Shown: one piece after another, positions 36,656 to 46,554 of the stretch
Position numbering within the stretch: position 1 is the first letter of the stretch
How the letters are laid out: the number at the start of each line of letters is the position of its first letter
Assembly: GCF_020514115.1 (NCBI RefSeq)
Contig: NZ_VTKZ01000011.1
Location: 1 to 55,675 of the forward strand
Direction of reading: 5' to 3'
Length of the DNA stretch: 55,675 nucleotides
DNA from: Synechococcus sp. MU1642
GTDB lineage: Bacteria; Cyanobacteriota; Cyanobacteriia; PCC-6307; Cyanobiaceae
Made by a program: the position numbers and the translations under genes
Notes under the pieces: model-generated
What the model was told of the DNA's origin: nothing
Databases searched by the model: none
The model's input: only the letters and a program-made list of their open reading frames with translations

Positions 36656-36999
36656 AACAGTTCAGGGGTGCGGGGCAGGCCCATGGAGAAGTTCTGCACA
36701 CGGACATCAGGGTTGTAGCTGAGTTCTCCGGCCTGGAGCAGTTGCCGGATGAATCCTTCCAGGTCCGTACCAATGCGGCGCAGGGTGTAGTCACTCAGTT
36801 CGCCGCCGGCCGCAGCATCCACCAGTTCCTTGAAGCGTCCCTGCACCTTGGCGAGGCTGGCGGCATCCCACAAAAATTCGTTGTCGGGATCAAGATCCAA
36901 GGTCAGCTGGTCGTCTGAGGGAACCAGATCCTCGTCCTGAAGCGTTGCTGTGAATAGGCGCACGTGGCGGGTGGTGCACTTGAGAAGGGTGTCAGCCAA
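36652..36999 (-). CDS. ndhM: NAD(P)H-quinone oxidoreductase subunit M (NdhM)
   Basis: A 115-aa oxygenic-phototroph-specific subunit of NDH-1 at the membrane/peripheral-arm junction. Recognised by [12 protein letters not shown] near the N-terminus, [13 protein letters not shown] and a conserved C-terminal [20 protein letters not shown]. The start is TTG 36999, with no ATG available close by. It is followed, with a 4-bp overlap, by the DUF3172 gene and is divergent from crtP (88 bp between starts). Confidence 0.93.
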   Translation of the reverse strand: MADTLLKCTTRHVRLFTATLQDEDLVPSDDQLTLDLDPDNEFLWDAASLAKVQGRFKELVDAAAGGELSDYTLRRIGTDLEGFIRQLLQAGELSYNPDVRVQNFSMGLPRTPELL

Positions 37000-37060
37000 G
37001 ACGCGCCCACGGGAAAGCTGACACGACTTTAAGAAGCAAACGGGGCTCGAGCCCTTTTAA

Positions 37061-38506
<1,446 letters not shown>

Positions 38507-38509
38507 GCC

Positions 38510-39418
38510 ATGCCCCTCGCCTCCCCGGATCTCGACGCAGCCTTCGAGGCTTGCCGTCGGGAGACCGCCGAGTGGGCCAAGACGTTCTATATCGGCACGT
38601 TGCTTCTGCCTCTGGAGAAGCGGCGTGCCATCTGGGCGATCTATGTCTGGTGCCGGCGCACTGATGAGTTGATGGATAGCCCGGAGGCCCAGGCTCGTCC
38701 GGTGGAGGAGCTTGCAGAGCGGCTTGATCGTTGGGAAGAGAAGACCCGGGCCCTGTTCGCTGGCCGGATGGAAGACGACTTGGATGCGGTGATGGTGGAC
38801 ACCCTGGAGCGTTTCCCCCAGGACATCCAGCCCTATCTCGACATGATTGAGGGGCAGCGGATGGACCTCACCTGGACCCGTTATCCCAGCTTCGAAGACC
38901 TCAAGCTCTACTGCTATCGAGTTGCAGGCACCGTTGGCCTGATGACCCAGGGGGTGATGGGTGTCGATCAGGCCTACACCTCAGCCCCCTGGAGTGACTG
39001 TCCCGACACCTCTGATGCTGCCGTCGCCCTCGGGATCGCCAACCAGCTCACCAACATCCTCCGGGATGTGGGGGAAGACCGGGGCCGTGGTCGCATCTAT
39101 TTGCCGCAGGAAGATCTCGAACGTTTTGGCTATTCCGAGGAGGAGCTGATGGCTGGAACTCTCAACAACTCCTGGCGTGCGTTGATGCGATTCCAGCTGG
39201 AGCGAGCTCGCGATTGGTTCGCTCGCTCTGAAGCCGGAGTCCGTTGGTTGTCCGCTGATGCACGCTGGCCGGTGTGGACTTCCTTGCGGTTATATCGGGG
39301 CATTCTGGATGAAATTGAGCGTGTCGATTACGACGTGTTCAATCACCGTGCCTACGTAGCCAAGGTCAACAAGCTGCTTGATCTCCCCCGTTCGTTCCTG
39401 TTGGCTCAGTCACGCTAA
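38510..39418 (+). CDS. crtB: Phytoene synthase CrtB
   Basis: A 302-aa trans-isoprenyl-diphosphate-type enzyme joining two geranylgeranyl diphosphates. The two Asp-rich motifs are visible: DELMD (52-56) and DVGED (186-190) followed by RGRGRIYLP. RVAGTVGLM also matches. It directly follows crtP, so precursor synthesis and desaturation are co-expressed. The stop TAA begins the A-run of the hairpin at 39417-39449, which terminates the opposing gene. Confidence 0.96.
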   Translation: MPLASPDLDAAFEACRRETAEWAKTFYIGTLLLPLEKRRAIWAIYVWCRRTDELMDSPEAQARPVEELAERLDRWEEKTRALFAGRMEDDLDAVMVDTLERFPQDIQPYLDMIEGQRMDLTWTRYPSFEDLKLYCYRVAGTVGLMTQGVMGVDQAYTSAPWSDCPDTSDAAVALGIANQLTNILRDVGEDRGRGRIYLPQEDLERFGYSEEELMAGTLNNSWRALMRFQLERARDWFARSEAGVRWLSADARWPVWTSLRLYRGILDEIERVDYDVFNHRAYVAKVNKLLDLPRSFLLAQSR

Positions 39419-39449
39419 AAACCCCCAGTTGGTATGACCGGCAGGGGGT
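39417..39449 (-). terminator. Rho-independent terminator of the RRM gene, shared convergent 3' region with crtB
   Basis: A stem of CCCCC (39422-39426) with GGGGG (39444-39448), extended inward by 6 pairs (39428-39433 with 39437-39442, with two G-T wobbles) around an ATG loop. On the minus strand a run of five T follows (A-run 39417-39421). It terminates the leftward RRM gene and probably also helps end crtB. Confidence 0.75.
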
Positions 39450-39484
39450 GATCAGCTGTTTCCTTCAATCAGATCAGCTACGGA

Positions 39485-39916
39485 TCAGACCGCCGTCTTC
39501 TGGTTGCCCAGGAGATCCTTGAGCTTGGAAAGTTCGCCGGCCCAGCGGGGGTCAGGAGCGCCCTCGCTCTTCGCATCGCTGTGAACAACCTTGTTCACGG
39601 CTTTGCGAGCCACTTGAGGCTGGCCGGCCGCATTAGGGGCTCCCCGACGGTTGCCGCCTGCATTGTTGTCACGACGTTCGGAGCGCTCGACCCGCAGAGC
39701 GCTGCCACCGAACTCCTTGCCGTTCAGCGCTTCGATCACGGCATCGGCCAGCTTCGGATCGTCCACGTTGGCGAAGCCAAATCCGCGGCATGCACCGGTT
39801 TCACGGTCGAGAACTGTCTTGAACCGGATCCCTTCTCCCACCGACTTGAGCAGAGCCACCAGCTCCTGTTCTTCAAAGGTCTGCGGCAGGTTGCCGATGT
39901 ACAGGCGGATGCTCAT
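39485..39916 (-). CDS. Single-RRM RNA-binding protein
   Basis: A 143-aa protein with one N-terminal RRM (about 1-85): RNP2 is LYIGNL (5-10), RNP1 is RGFGFANV (44-51). Cyanobacterial Rbp proteins of this layout bind RNA and respond to cold or target mRNAs to thylakoid membranes. The C-terminus here is not the classical Gly-rich tail. It has NNAGGNRRGAPNAAGQPQ then ARKAVNKVVHSDAKSEGAPD and a short helix. It has its own terminator (39417-39449) and a 61-bp gap to cca, indicating a separate transcript. Confidence 0.9.
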   Translation of the reverse strand: MSIRLYIGNLPQTFEEQELVALLKSVGEGIRFKTVLDRETGACRGFGFANVDDPKLADAVIEALNGKEFGGSALRVERSERRDNNAGGNRRGAPNAAGQPQVARKAVNKVVHSDAKSEGAPDPRWAGELSKLKDLLGNQKTAV

Positions 39917-39977
39917 GAAGGAAAGAAAATGCGATCTGTCGGTGTCTGACCGTCATCATTGACACTTGCAAAGTTAA

Positions 39978-41171
39978 TCACAGAGCCTCGCTTTCACGGG
40001 TCAAGAAATGTTTGGCCTCCTTCAGTGCCTCGCTGGGGGTCTGGATGCGCCCAAAGGCATGTTCCAGCTTCAGATGGTGCAGCAGGCGTCCGAGACGGGG
40101 CCCGGGTTCGACCTCCAGGGCCGTGAGCAGGCCGTTGCCGTCGATCGGGGTTCTGGGGTGGAACAGAGGGTCCTCAGTGTTCCGCCATCGCCGCAGCCAG
40201 ATCTTTTTCTCGGGCATGGGCAGTTGCAGGGCCAGGGCAGGGAGATCACCTTCCAGTTCCTCGTGCAATTGCAGCCGATCGCTCTCGGATAGCGACTCCG
40301 GTGCCTGACAGATGCGTTGCTTCCAGGCCCGCAGCCGTTTGCAGCGCTGGCGCAGAGCGCGACTGGCGCGGAGTTGGCTGAGGCCTTCATCGCTGACCAG
40401 GGCCGTCAGCCGCGCCAAGGGCACAGCCGCAGCGGCTTCTTCTTTGCTGAGGCCTTCGATGTTGCCGGGAGTTGGAGGTTGCCCTCCGGCCGCCCAGGGG
40501 TCCAGCAACGGCAGGCTTGTTAGGGCTGCGATCGCCGCGTCAGCGTGTTCGCCCCTAGCCAGGCGCTGCAGCTCCGCCAGGATTCGCTCCGGCGCCGCTT
40601 CCGGAAGCCGTGCGGCGTGGCGCTCAATCCAGCCCATGGTCTGGCTGGATATGGTGAGCGGGATTTCCGCCATCAGCCGCAATCCCCGCAGCAGCCGCAG
40701 AGGGTCATCGGTGAGGTTGGCTTCCGCGACGGCCGTCAGGCACCCCTGATGGAGATCGCTCAGTCCCCCTGTAGGGTCCCACAGCTCTCCCCAGGGCTGG
40801 AGCGACACGGCGATGGCATTGAGTCTGTAGTCGCGCCGCCAAAGGTCGTCTTCGATGCGGTCACCGTCCTGTTGGGCGATGTCGACCGTCCAGCCCCCAA
40901 GCACCAGCCGAGCAATGCTCCGTTCCGCGTCCAGCACCACACAGGTGCCGTGGAGCTCCTCAGCTAGGGCCTTGGTCAGAGCGATGGCATCCGACGGGAC
41001 CACAAGGTCAAGATCTGGCTGCTCCTGGAGACGGTCCAGCAAGCCATCCCGCACGGCGCCACCCACCAGCGCTGTGCCTTCGGGAAGCCGAGCCAGGGGG
41101 AGAGGCCACTGGGCTGGCGCCAGTCGCTCTCGCAGCTGGTTAAGCAATGCGTCGCCGGAGCCTTGGGCCAT
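39978..41171 (-). CDS. cca: CCA tRNA nucleotidyltransferase / poly(A)-polymerase-type protein
   Basis: A 397-aa class II nucleotidyltransferase. The catalytic LVGGAVRDGLLDR (GG at 37-38) and DLDLVVPSD with Asp53 and Asp55 are followed by RRDYRLNAIAV and the ribose-binding LTDDPLRLLRGLR. It adds or repairs the CCA end of tRNA. In some cyanobacteria a relative adds poly(A). The C-terminal half lacks a recognisable HD domain. It is followed by the RRM gene 61 bp downstream and is divergent from ycf34. Confidence 0.9.
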   Translation of the reverse strand: MAQGSGDALLNQLRERLAPAQWPLPLARLPEGTALVGGAVRDGLLDRLQEQPDLDLVVPSDAIALTKALAEELHGTCVVLDAERSIARLVLGGWTVDIAQQDGDRIEDDLWRRDYRLNAIAVSLQPWGELWDPTGGLSDLHQGCLTAVAEANLTDDPLRLLRGLRLMAEIPLTISSQTMGWIERHAARLPEAAPERILAELQRLARGEHADAAIAALTSLPLLDPWAAGGQPPTPGNIEGLSKEEAAAAVPLARLTALVSDEGLSQLRASRALRQRCKRLRAWKQRICQAPESLSESDRLQLHEELEGDLPALALQLPMPEKKIWLRRWRNTEDPLFHPRTPIDGNGLLTALEVEPGPRLGRLLHHLKLEHAFGRIQTPSEALKEAKHFLTRESEAL

Positions 41172-41203
41172 CAGAATGGGGAGAATGAACGGCCTCGGGA
41201 GGC

Positions 41204-41455
41204 ATGTGCATCTGCGTGGATTGCAGCTGGGTTGACCGTTGTCAGGCCTATCACGCAGTTGAGCGTCAGCATGGTGTTCCGCATTTGGCGGAGAACCCGG
41301 ATTTTGAGCCAGAAGCGCCTCGCATTCACGTCTCGGTGATGGATCTCCCTAATGGCCAGGCCGGGATTGAATGGGATGTGCGTTCCTGCTCCAGCTTTAA
41401 GGCGGATCCAGGACGGTGGCAGCGTTGCCGTCCTGGACAGGAGCTGCCCCGATGA
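41204..41455 (+). CDS. ycf34: Ycf34 (Fe-S-associated small protein)
   Basis: An 83-aa protein starting MCICVDCSWVDRCQAYH, with Cys2, Cys4, Cys7 and Cys13 clustered, and a later SCSSFKADPG and RCRPGQ. Cyanobacterial Ycf34 binds an Fe-S cluster and affects photosynthetic electron transport under stress. The Cys pattern and length fit. The stop overlaps the tsaB start (ATGA). Confidence 0.88.
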   Translation: MCICVDCSWVDRCQAYHAVERQHGVPHLAENPDFEPEAPRIHVSVMDLPNGQAGIEWDVRSCSSFKADPGRWQRCRPGQELPR

Positions 41456-42075
41456 CGGCCCTGCCGCTCCTGCTCGCCCTCCACAGCTGTTCCGACAGCT
41501 TCGGCATGGCGCTGTTGGATCCCCAGCAGCCAGGGTCAGAGCCCCTGGTGCAGGTCCATCCAGATGGCCGGGGCCTTTCCAACAGCTTGATTTCGCGGGT
41601 TCAGGCGCTTCTGCCCCCTGAGCGTTGGCCCCAGCTCCAGGGCCTTGCTGTGGCGACGGGACCAGGAGGCTTCACTGGCACCCGCCTCACGGTGGTATTG
41701 GCCCGCACCCTGGCGCAACAGCTTGATTGCCCCCTGCTGGGCGTGAGCAGTTATGCCCTGATGGCGCCACGATTGGTGCGGCAACTGCCCCAATCGATGC
41801 AGGGGGAACCGTTCTGGATCACCCATGAGTTGCCCCGCCGGGGTGTGGTGGGTGGTGAGTACAGGATCACGTCGGGACAGGTTCACGAACTCAGCCTGCC
41901 GATCTTGCTGCCGCAGGGGGCATCTCCCCAGCCCGCCGTTGGGCCACAACTGGATGTGGCAGAGGATGTGGCGCGGTTGCTGCAGCTGTTGCAGCGCAGC
42001 CATGCTGCTGGGGCAGCGATGCCTTGGGCTGAGGTTTTGCCGATCTACCCCACCTCACCTGTTGGACAGGTCTGA
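41452..42075 (+). CDS. tsaB: tRNA threonylcarbamoyladenosine biosynthesis protein TsaB
   Basis: A 207-aa ASKHA-fold protein that helps TsaD form t6A37 of ANN-decoding tRNAs. Recognised by LLLALHSCSDSFGMALLD at the N-terminus and LQGLAVATGPGGFTGTRLTV, the classical YeaZ motif. The frame begins at 41416 but ATG 41452 overlaps ycf34's stop and gives the family start. The ydcF-like gene's ATG (42075) overlaps its last base. Confidence 0.92.
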   Translation: MTALPLLLALHSCSDSFGMALLDPQQPGSEPLVQVHPDGRGLSNSLISRVQALLPPERWPQLQGLAVATGPGGFTGTRLTVVLARTLAQQLDCPLLGVSSYALMAPRLVRQLPQSMQGEPFWITHELPRRGVVGGEYRITSGQVHELSLPILLPQGASPQPAVGPQLDVAEDVARLLQLLQRSHAAGAAMPWAEVLPIYPTSPVGQV

Positions 42076-42650
42076 TGGCAGGCGTGCGTACAGGGCTGCT
42101 ACTGGGTGCTGGTCTGATGGCCTGGCTGTTGGGGCCCGGACCGCTATCGCCCTATCGGCGTGCTTTGTTGGATCGCAGCCCTCCGCAGTTGGTGCTGGTG
42201 CTCGGGGGGGATGTGGACCGGGAACGGATGGGCGCTCGGTTGGCACGTCAGTTCGATCTGCCCCTGCTGGTGAGCGGTGGCAGCAACCCTGAGTACGCCA
42301 AATGGATGCTGAGTGAGGAACACTTCAATCCCGATCGCGTAACCCTCGATTACCGGGCCCATGACACCCTTAGCAATTTCACATCTGTGGTGGATGAGCT
42401 GCAGGCGGACGGCGTTCGCCACGTGCTGCTGGTGACCAGCGAAGACCACCTACCTCGCTCCATGGCAGTGGGCCAGGTGGTGGCAGGCAGCCGTGGAATT
42501 CAGCTCACCGGCGTGCCCGTGGCCTGCCGCGAGGACTGCACCCGCGAGGGTCGCCTCAAGCAGTGGAGCGACTGGGTGCGCGCGGTGGCGTGGGTGATGA
42601 CCGGTCGCGACCTCAGGGATGCTGCTGACTCTGATCCAGCAGAGCGTTGA
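42075..42650 (+). CDS. YdcF/DUF218-family protein
   Basis: A 191-aa protein: a short N-terminal hydrophobic helix (TGLLLGAGLMAWLLGPG) then the DUF218 core with LVLVLGGDVDRERMG, LLVSGGS, DTLSNFT and VLLVTSEDHLPRS. The DUF218/SanA-YdcF superfamily is thought to act in envelope biogenesis; the activity is unknown. The membrane anchor here would put it at the inner membrane. Convergent overlap with plsC spans 38 bp. Confidence 0.85.
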   Translation: MAGVRTGLLLGAGLMAWLLGPGPLSPYRRALLDRSPPQLVLVLGGDVDRERMGARLARQFDLPLLVSGGSNPEYAKWMLSEEHFNPDRVTLDYRAHDTLSNFTSVVDELQADGVRHVLLVTSEDHLPRSMAVGQVVAGSRGIQLTGVPVACREDCTREGRLKQWSDWVRAVAWVMTGRDLRDAADSDPAER

Positions 42651-43266
42651 TGCGTTCCTGCAGCAGGGTGGTGGTGGCATCCAGTTCGGGCCTGCGGCGA
42701 CTGGCCGGGGCTGGGATGGGGTCGCCGATGCGCAGCTGAATCGGCACGAGGCGTGGCCAGCTGCGTCCTGTTCCTAAGGCGCGGTGGCTGTTGCAGATGG
42801 CCACCGGCAGCAGCGGAGCACCCGTGCGAGCCGCCAGCAGGGCCGCTCCGGGGAGTGGGTTGTTGATTCGGCCGTCGCTTTGTCGGGTGCCGTCCAGGAA
42901 CACGCCGGTGGCCCAGCCCTCCTCGAGCCGTGCCGTTGCGGTGCGGATCGCTTCGCGATCGCTGGCACCTCGGCGCACGGGATAAGCACCACAGGCCCGG
43001 ATCACGCGTCCCAGCAGCGGGATGTTGAACAGTTCCGCCTTTGCCATGAAGGCCACGGGGCGCCCCAGGGCATGGCCCAGCAAGGGCGGGTCCAGGTGCG
43101 ACCCATGGTTGGCCACCACCACGAGCGGCCCTTGCATGGGCACTCTGTTGTTTCCGGCAGTCGATCCGCGGAACAGAAAGCGGAAGACCGGGAACACCAG
43201 AAGGCTGCTGACCAGCCGGTAAGTCAAGCTCGGCTTGGGGGTGCGGACGAGGCTGGAATGACTCAC
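42613..43266 (-). CDS. plsC: 1-acyl-sn-glycerol-3-phosphate acyltransferase PlsC
   Basis: A 217-aa acyltransferase making phosphatidic acid. The HX4D motif is NHGSHLD, with His54 and Asp59. Block II/III follow with RACGAYPVRRGASDREAI and FLDGTRQSDGR (the E in the usual FPEGTRS is Asp). Its start overlaps the fabD stop by 4 bp, so it ends the rpaB-plsX-fabH-fabD-plsC run. The 3' 38 bp overlap the convergent ydcF-like gene. Confidence 0.92.
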   Translation of the reverse strand: MSHSSLVRTPKPSLTYRLVSSLLVFPVFRFLFRGSTAGNNRVPMQGPLVVVANHGSHLDPPLLGHALGRPVAFMAKAELFNIPLLGRVIRACGAYPVRRGASDREAIRTATARLEEGWATGVFLDGTRQSDGRINNPLPGAALLAARTGAPLLPVAICNSHRALGTGRSWPRLVPIQLRIGDPIPAPASRRRPELDATTTLLQERINALLDQSQQHP

Positions 43267-44159
43267 TGTCCGAGGTCCCCCGCCCCGGAGATCTGGGCTG
43301 TGGTGACACCGCTCATGCTGCGTTTGGCCAGGCCGCTGAGCACGTTGCCCGGTCCGATTTCCACCAGGGTGTCCACGCCGCTGTCGGTCATTGCCGCCAT
43401 GGTTTCGCGCCAGCGCACGCCGGTGGTCATCTGCTGCTTCAGGCGCAGTTTGAGCTCGTCTGCGCTGGTGCTGGCGCTCGCGGCGCTGTTGCTGAGCACC
43501 GGCACGCGGGCATCGAGGAAGGGCACGTTGTCCAGCTCCGCAGCGAAGCGTTCAGCCGCTTCCGCCATGAACGGGGAGTGGAAGGCTCCGGAGACGGCAA
43601 GAGGGATGGCGCGCTTGCATTTCAGAGCTCCACTCACGCTCTGCACGGCCTCTGGAGAGCCAGAGATCACCACCTGGGCATCACTGTTGTCGTTGGCGAT
43701 GCTGACGCCGTCTATGGCGGCCACCAGGTCGTCCAGCTGAGTGCGATCGAAGCCGATCACAGCCGTCATGGCGCCGCCACCAGCGTTCGCCATTAGTTCT
43801 GAGCGGGTTTTCATCAGCTGCAGTCCGGTCTCCAGCCCAAACACCCCTGCGCTGTACAAAGCAACGAGTTCGCCCAGGCTGTGGCCGGCCACCAGCGCAG
43901 GCTCGCGACCCTGCTGCTGAAGGTTGTCGGCCAGCACCGATTCGATCACGAACAGGGCGGGCTGGGTGTTGCGCGTGTCGTTGAGATCGTCGGGCCCATC
44001 ACCACCACCGTTTTCCCCCTGGCATATCGCCAGCAGGTCGCGCCCCAGCAGCTCGGAGGCCATGGCGAAACGTTCGCGGCTGCCATCGATGCTGAGCAGT
44101 GCTTCTGCCATGCCCACCTTTTGAGAGCCCTGACCGGGAAAGACCCAGGCGATCGCCAT
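43263..44159 (-). CDS. fabD: Malonyl-CoA:ACP transacylase FabD
   Basis: A 298-aa enzyme loading malonyl on ACP for fatty acid synthesis. It carries FPGQGSQKVGM (GQGS 9-12), the catalytic Ser94 in AGHSLGELVAL, and the later SGAFHSPFM His. ATG 44159 is used; the frame starts 21 codons earlier. Together with fabH upstream (28 bp) it covers initiation of fatty-acid synthesis next to plsX and plsC. Confidence 0.95.
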   Translation of the reverse strand: MAIAWVFPGQGSQKVGMAEALLSIDGSRERFAMASELLGRDLLAICQGENGGGDGPDDLNDTRNTQPALFVIESVLADNLQQQGREPALVAGHSLGELVALYSAGVFGLETGLQLMKTRSELMANAGGGAMTAVIGFDRTQLDDLVAAIDGVSIANDNSDAQVVISGSPEAVQSVSGALKCKRAIPLAVSGAFHSPFMAEAAERFAAELDNVPFLDARVPVLSNSAASASTSADELKLRLKQQMTTGVRWRETMAAMTDSGVDTLVEIGPGNVLSGLAKRSMSGVTTAQISGAGDLGQ

Positions 44160-44187
44160 TTTTGTGTTCTGCAGACCCTGCCGGAGA

Positions 44188-45207
44188 TTACGCGGGCCCG
44201 CTCCAGCGGAAGAGGGCTGCACCCCAGCTCAATCCCGCACCGAATCCACTGCTGGCGATGCGGTGGCCGGGTTGGATGCTTCCACTCCGCACAGCTTCAT
44301 CAAGCATTACGGGAATGGTGGCTGCCGAGGTGTTGCCGTAGTGGGCCAGGTTGCTGAGGACTTTTTTGGTGGGCACCGAGAAGCGATCCGCCACGGCATC
44401 AAGGATGCGCTGGTTGGCTTGATGCAGCAGCAGCCAATCCAGGGAATCTGCGGCGACACCATGCTGAGCAAGAAGCTTTTCGAGAATTGCTGGCACCTCG
44501 CGTACAGCGAATTTGTAGACCTCCTGACCATTCATCTGAATGGGATCGAAGCCGCCGCACTGATGGCTGGCGTCCCCCACCAGGGGCTTGCGCTGGCTTA
44601 CCTGGGGGAGCTGGAGCACCTCGCCGCGGCTGCCATCGGAGCGCAACAGGAATCCATCGAGATCGTCCTGGCCGTTCTCCGAAGCTTCCATCACCACGGC
44701 ACCGGCCGCATCACCGAACAGAACACAGGAGCGTCGATCGTCCCAGTTCACCCAGCGGCTGAGTTGATCGGCACCCACCACGAGTATGCGACGCATCGCC
44801 CCACTGCGCAGGTATTGGGCGGCGGTGACAACGGCGAAGAGGAAGCCGCTGCACGCAGCGGTGAGATCGAAGGCCGCGGCATTGGTGGCGCCGAGGCGAG
44901 CCTGCAGGCGTGGCGCTGAACCGAACAGGTCGTCTGGGGTGGAGGTGGCCAACAGGATCAGATCGATGCTGTCGGCCGACCAACCAGCCATCTCCAGGGC
45001 CCGTTCCGCCGCCAGTCCGCTCAGTTCTGCAAGAGACTCGTCGCTGTTGACCACCCTTCGTGCGGCAATTCCGGTGCGACTGCGGATCCATTCGTCACTC
45101 GTCTGAACCCGCTGGCCAAGCTCAGCGTTGCTGATGGAACGGCTTGGCGTCGCGCTGCCAGACCCTCGGAACAACACCCCCCTGGTTGTGCTGAGCGGCT
45201 CGACCAA
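44188..45207 (-). CDS. fabH: 3-oxoacyl-ACP synthase III (FabH)
   Basis: A 339-aa condensing enzyme that starts fatty-acid chains from acetyl-CoA. The catalytic Cys119 is in LTAACSGFLF, His in LLHQANQRI and Asn in HYGNTSAATIP. ATG is not available; TTG 45207 is the frame's start and GTG 45177 just before LFRGSGSATP is an alternative. It lies between plsX (27-bp gap) and fabD. Confidence 0.95.
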   Translation of the reverse strand: MVEPLSTTRGVLFRGSGSATPSRSISNAELGQRVQTSDEWIRSRTGIAARRVVNSDESLAELSGLAAERALEMAGWSADSIDLILLATSTPDDLFGSAPRLQARLGATNAAAFDLTAACSGFLFAVVTAAQYLRSGAMRRILVVGADQLSRWVNWDDRRSCVLFGDAAGAVVMEASENGQDDLDGFLLRSDGSRGEVLQLPQVSQRKPLVGDASHQCGGFDPIQMNGQEVYKFAVREVPAILEKLLAQHGVAADSLDWLLLHQANQRILDAVADRFSVPTKKVLSNLAHYGNTSAATIPVMLDEAVRSGSIQPGHRIASSGFGAGLSWGAALFRWSGPA

Positions 45208-45234
45208 GGCGGAGGTTGATTGACGTGGCGTCAG

Positions 45235-46554
45235 TCAATCACAACCCTGTTGCAGCGTGGCGAGATCCTCCATCACCCCATGGCTTGCTGCGGAGTGGGC
45301 AATGCGCAGGGCACTGACCACCGAGAGGGCCTTGCTGCTGCCGTGGCCGATCACGGAAATGCCGTTAACTCCAAGCAAAAGAGCACCACCGTGCTCGGCA
45401 TGGTCGAGTCGCTTCTTGATGCGTTTCAGGTTGCTGCGCAGAAACGCTGATCCCACCTTGCCGCGGCGCCCTCGGGGCAACTCCGCCCGCAGCACCCCCA
45501 GCAGAACACTGCCGACGGACTCCAGGAACTTCAGCAGCACATTGCCGGTGAATCCATCGCAGACCACCACATCGAACTCGCCCGACAGCACATCACGGCC
45601 TTCGCAGTTGCCGGCGAAGTGGAGCCTGGATTCGTCCCGCAACAATTCGTGGGTCTTCAGGGATAGTTCGTTCCCCTTGCACTCCTCCTCGCCAATGTTG
45701 AGCAGCCCGATGCGTGGGCGTTTCACCTGCAGCACATCCCGGCTGTAGATGTTTCCCAGCAGGGCGAACTGATGCAAATAGGTGGGTTTGCAGTCCATGT
45801 TGGCGCCCACATCGAGCACCAACACCGGCTGGCCTGGATCCTTGGTGGGGAATAGGGCACCGATGGCGGGTCGGTCGATGCCCTTCAGCCGTCCCAGCCG
45901 AAAAATGGCCGAGGCCATCACTGCACCGGAATTGCCGGCGGAGTACACCGCCGTGGCCTGGCCCCTCCTTACAAGGTCCATGGCCACATTGATGCTGGCG
46001 TCCCGTTTGCGCCGCACCGCCGTGGCCTCGTCACCCATGCCGATGGAGGGGCCACTGGCCACCAGGTCCAGATGTCCTGCTGCACGCGCACTTTCCAAGG
46101 CTTCGCGCAGGCCGAGGCTGTTGGCGGCGGCCATGACCTGTTCGACTTCCCCCACAAAGCGGATCTTCAGAGGCAGCCGGTCAATGGCGTCCAGGCATCC
46201 TTCCAGGATGGGTCCCGGTGCATGGTCACCGCCCATGCCATCGACGGCCACCCAGAGACGCTCTGCATCGTCAATCTCATCGGTATCGGTTCCCCCCTGC
46301 AGCCAGCGCAGTGGATCGAACACCAGCGGTTGGAGCACGCTGCTGGCCACCGTGCCGGCTCCGGAGACAACGGTTCCCGCCACGCTGCCTGCCATCGAAC
46401 CCGCTGCCGTTGCGGAGCTGGCAGCGCCATCGACGATGGTTGTGACGGCGGCGTTGCGCCGATACCAAATCACCAGGCGACGGATCGCCCGAGGACGGTT
46501 GGTCTTGTGCCGCGGCTGAGGGGCCGGGGTGGGGTCAGGAACCTTCGGAGGCAA
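45235..46554 (-). CDS. plsX: Phosphate acyltransferase PlsX with an N-terminal extension
   Basis: A 439-aa acyl-ACP:phosphate transacylase. The usual family start (VAVDGMGGDHAPGP) does not appear until about residue 102. The core motifs SIGMGDEATAVRRKRDASI, AGNSGAVMA, GANMDCKP, NIGEEECKGN, DGFTGNVLLKF and the C-terminal VNGISVIGHGSS are intact. The extra approximately 100 residues are Arg-rich at first and then Ala/Gly/Ser/Thr-rich and could form a membrane-associated segment. The TTG start at 46554 overlaps rpaB by 20 bp. GTG 46473 is an alternative. Confidence 0.92.
   Translation of the reverse strand: MPPKVPDPTPAPQPRHKTNRPRAIRRLVIWYRRNAAVTTIVDGAASSATAAGSMAGSVAGTVVSGAGTVASSVLQPLVFDPLRWLQGGTDTDEIDDAERLWVAVDGMGGDHAPGPILEGCLDAIDRLPLKIRFVGEVEQVMAAANSLGLREALESARAAGHLDLVASGPSIGMGDEATAVRRKRDASINVAMDLVRRGQATAVYSAGNSGAVMASAIFRLGRLKGIDRPAIGALFPTKDPGQPVLVLDVGANMDCKPTYLHQFALLGNIYSRDVLQVKRPRIGLLNIGEEECKGNELSLKTHELLRDESRLHFAGNCEGRDVLSGEFDVVVCDGFTGNVLLKFLESVGSVLLGVLRAELPRGRRGKVGSAFLRSNLKRIKKRLDHAEHGGALLLGVNGISVIGHGSSKALSVVSALRIAHSAASHGVMEDLATLQQGCD

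Noticed and set aside
37043-37058. GGGCTCGAGCCC followed by TTTT, terminator-like, just before crtP
   Set aside because: The hairpin would have only a 4-bp stem with a 4-nt loop. No plus-strand gene ends there. A chance palindrome in GC-rich DNA is enough to explain it.
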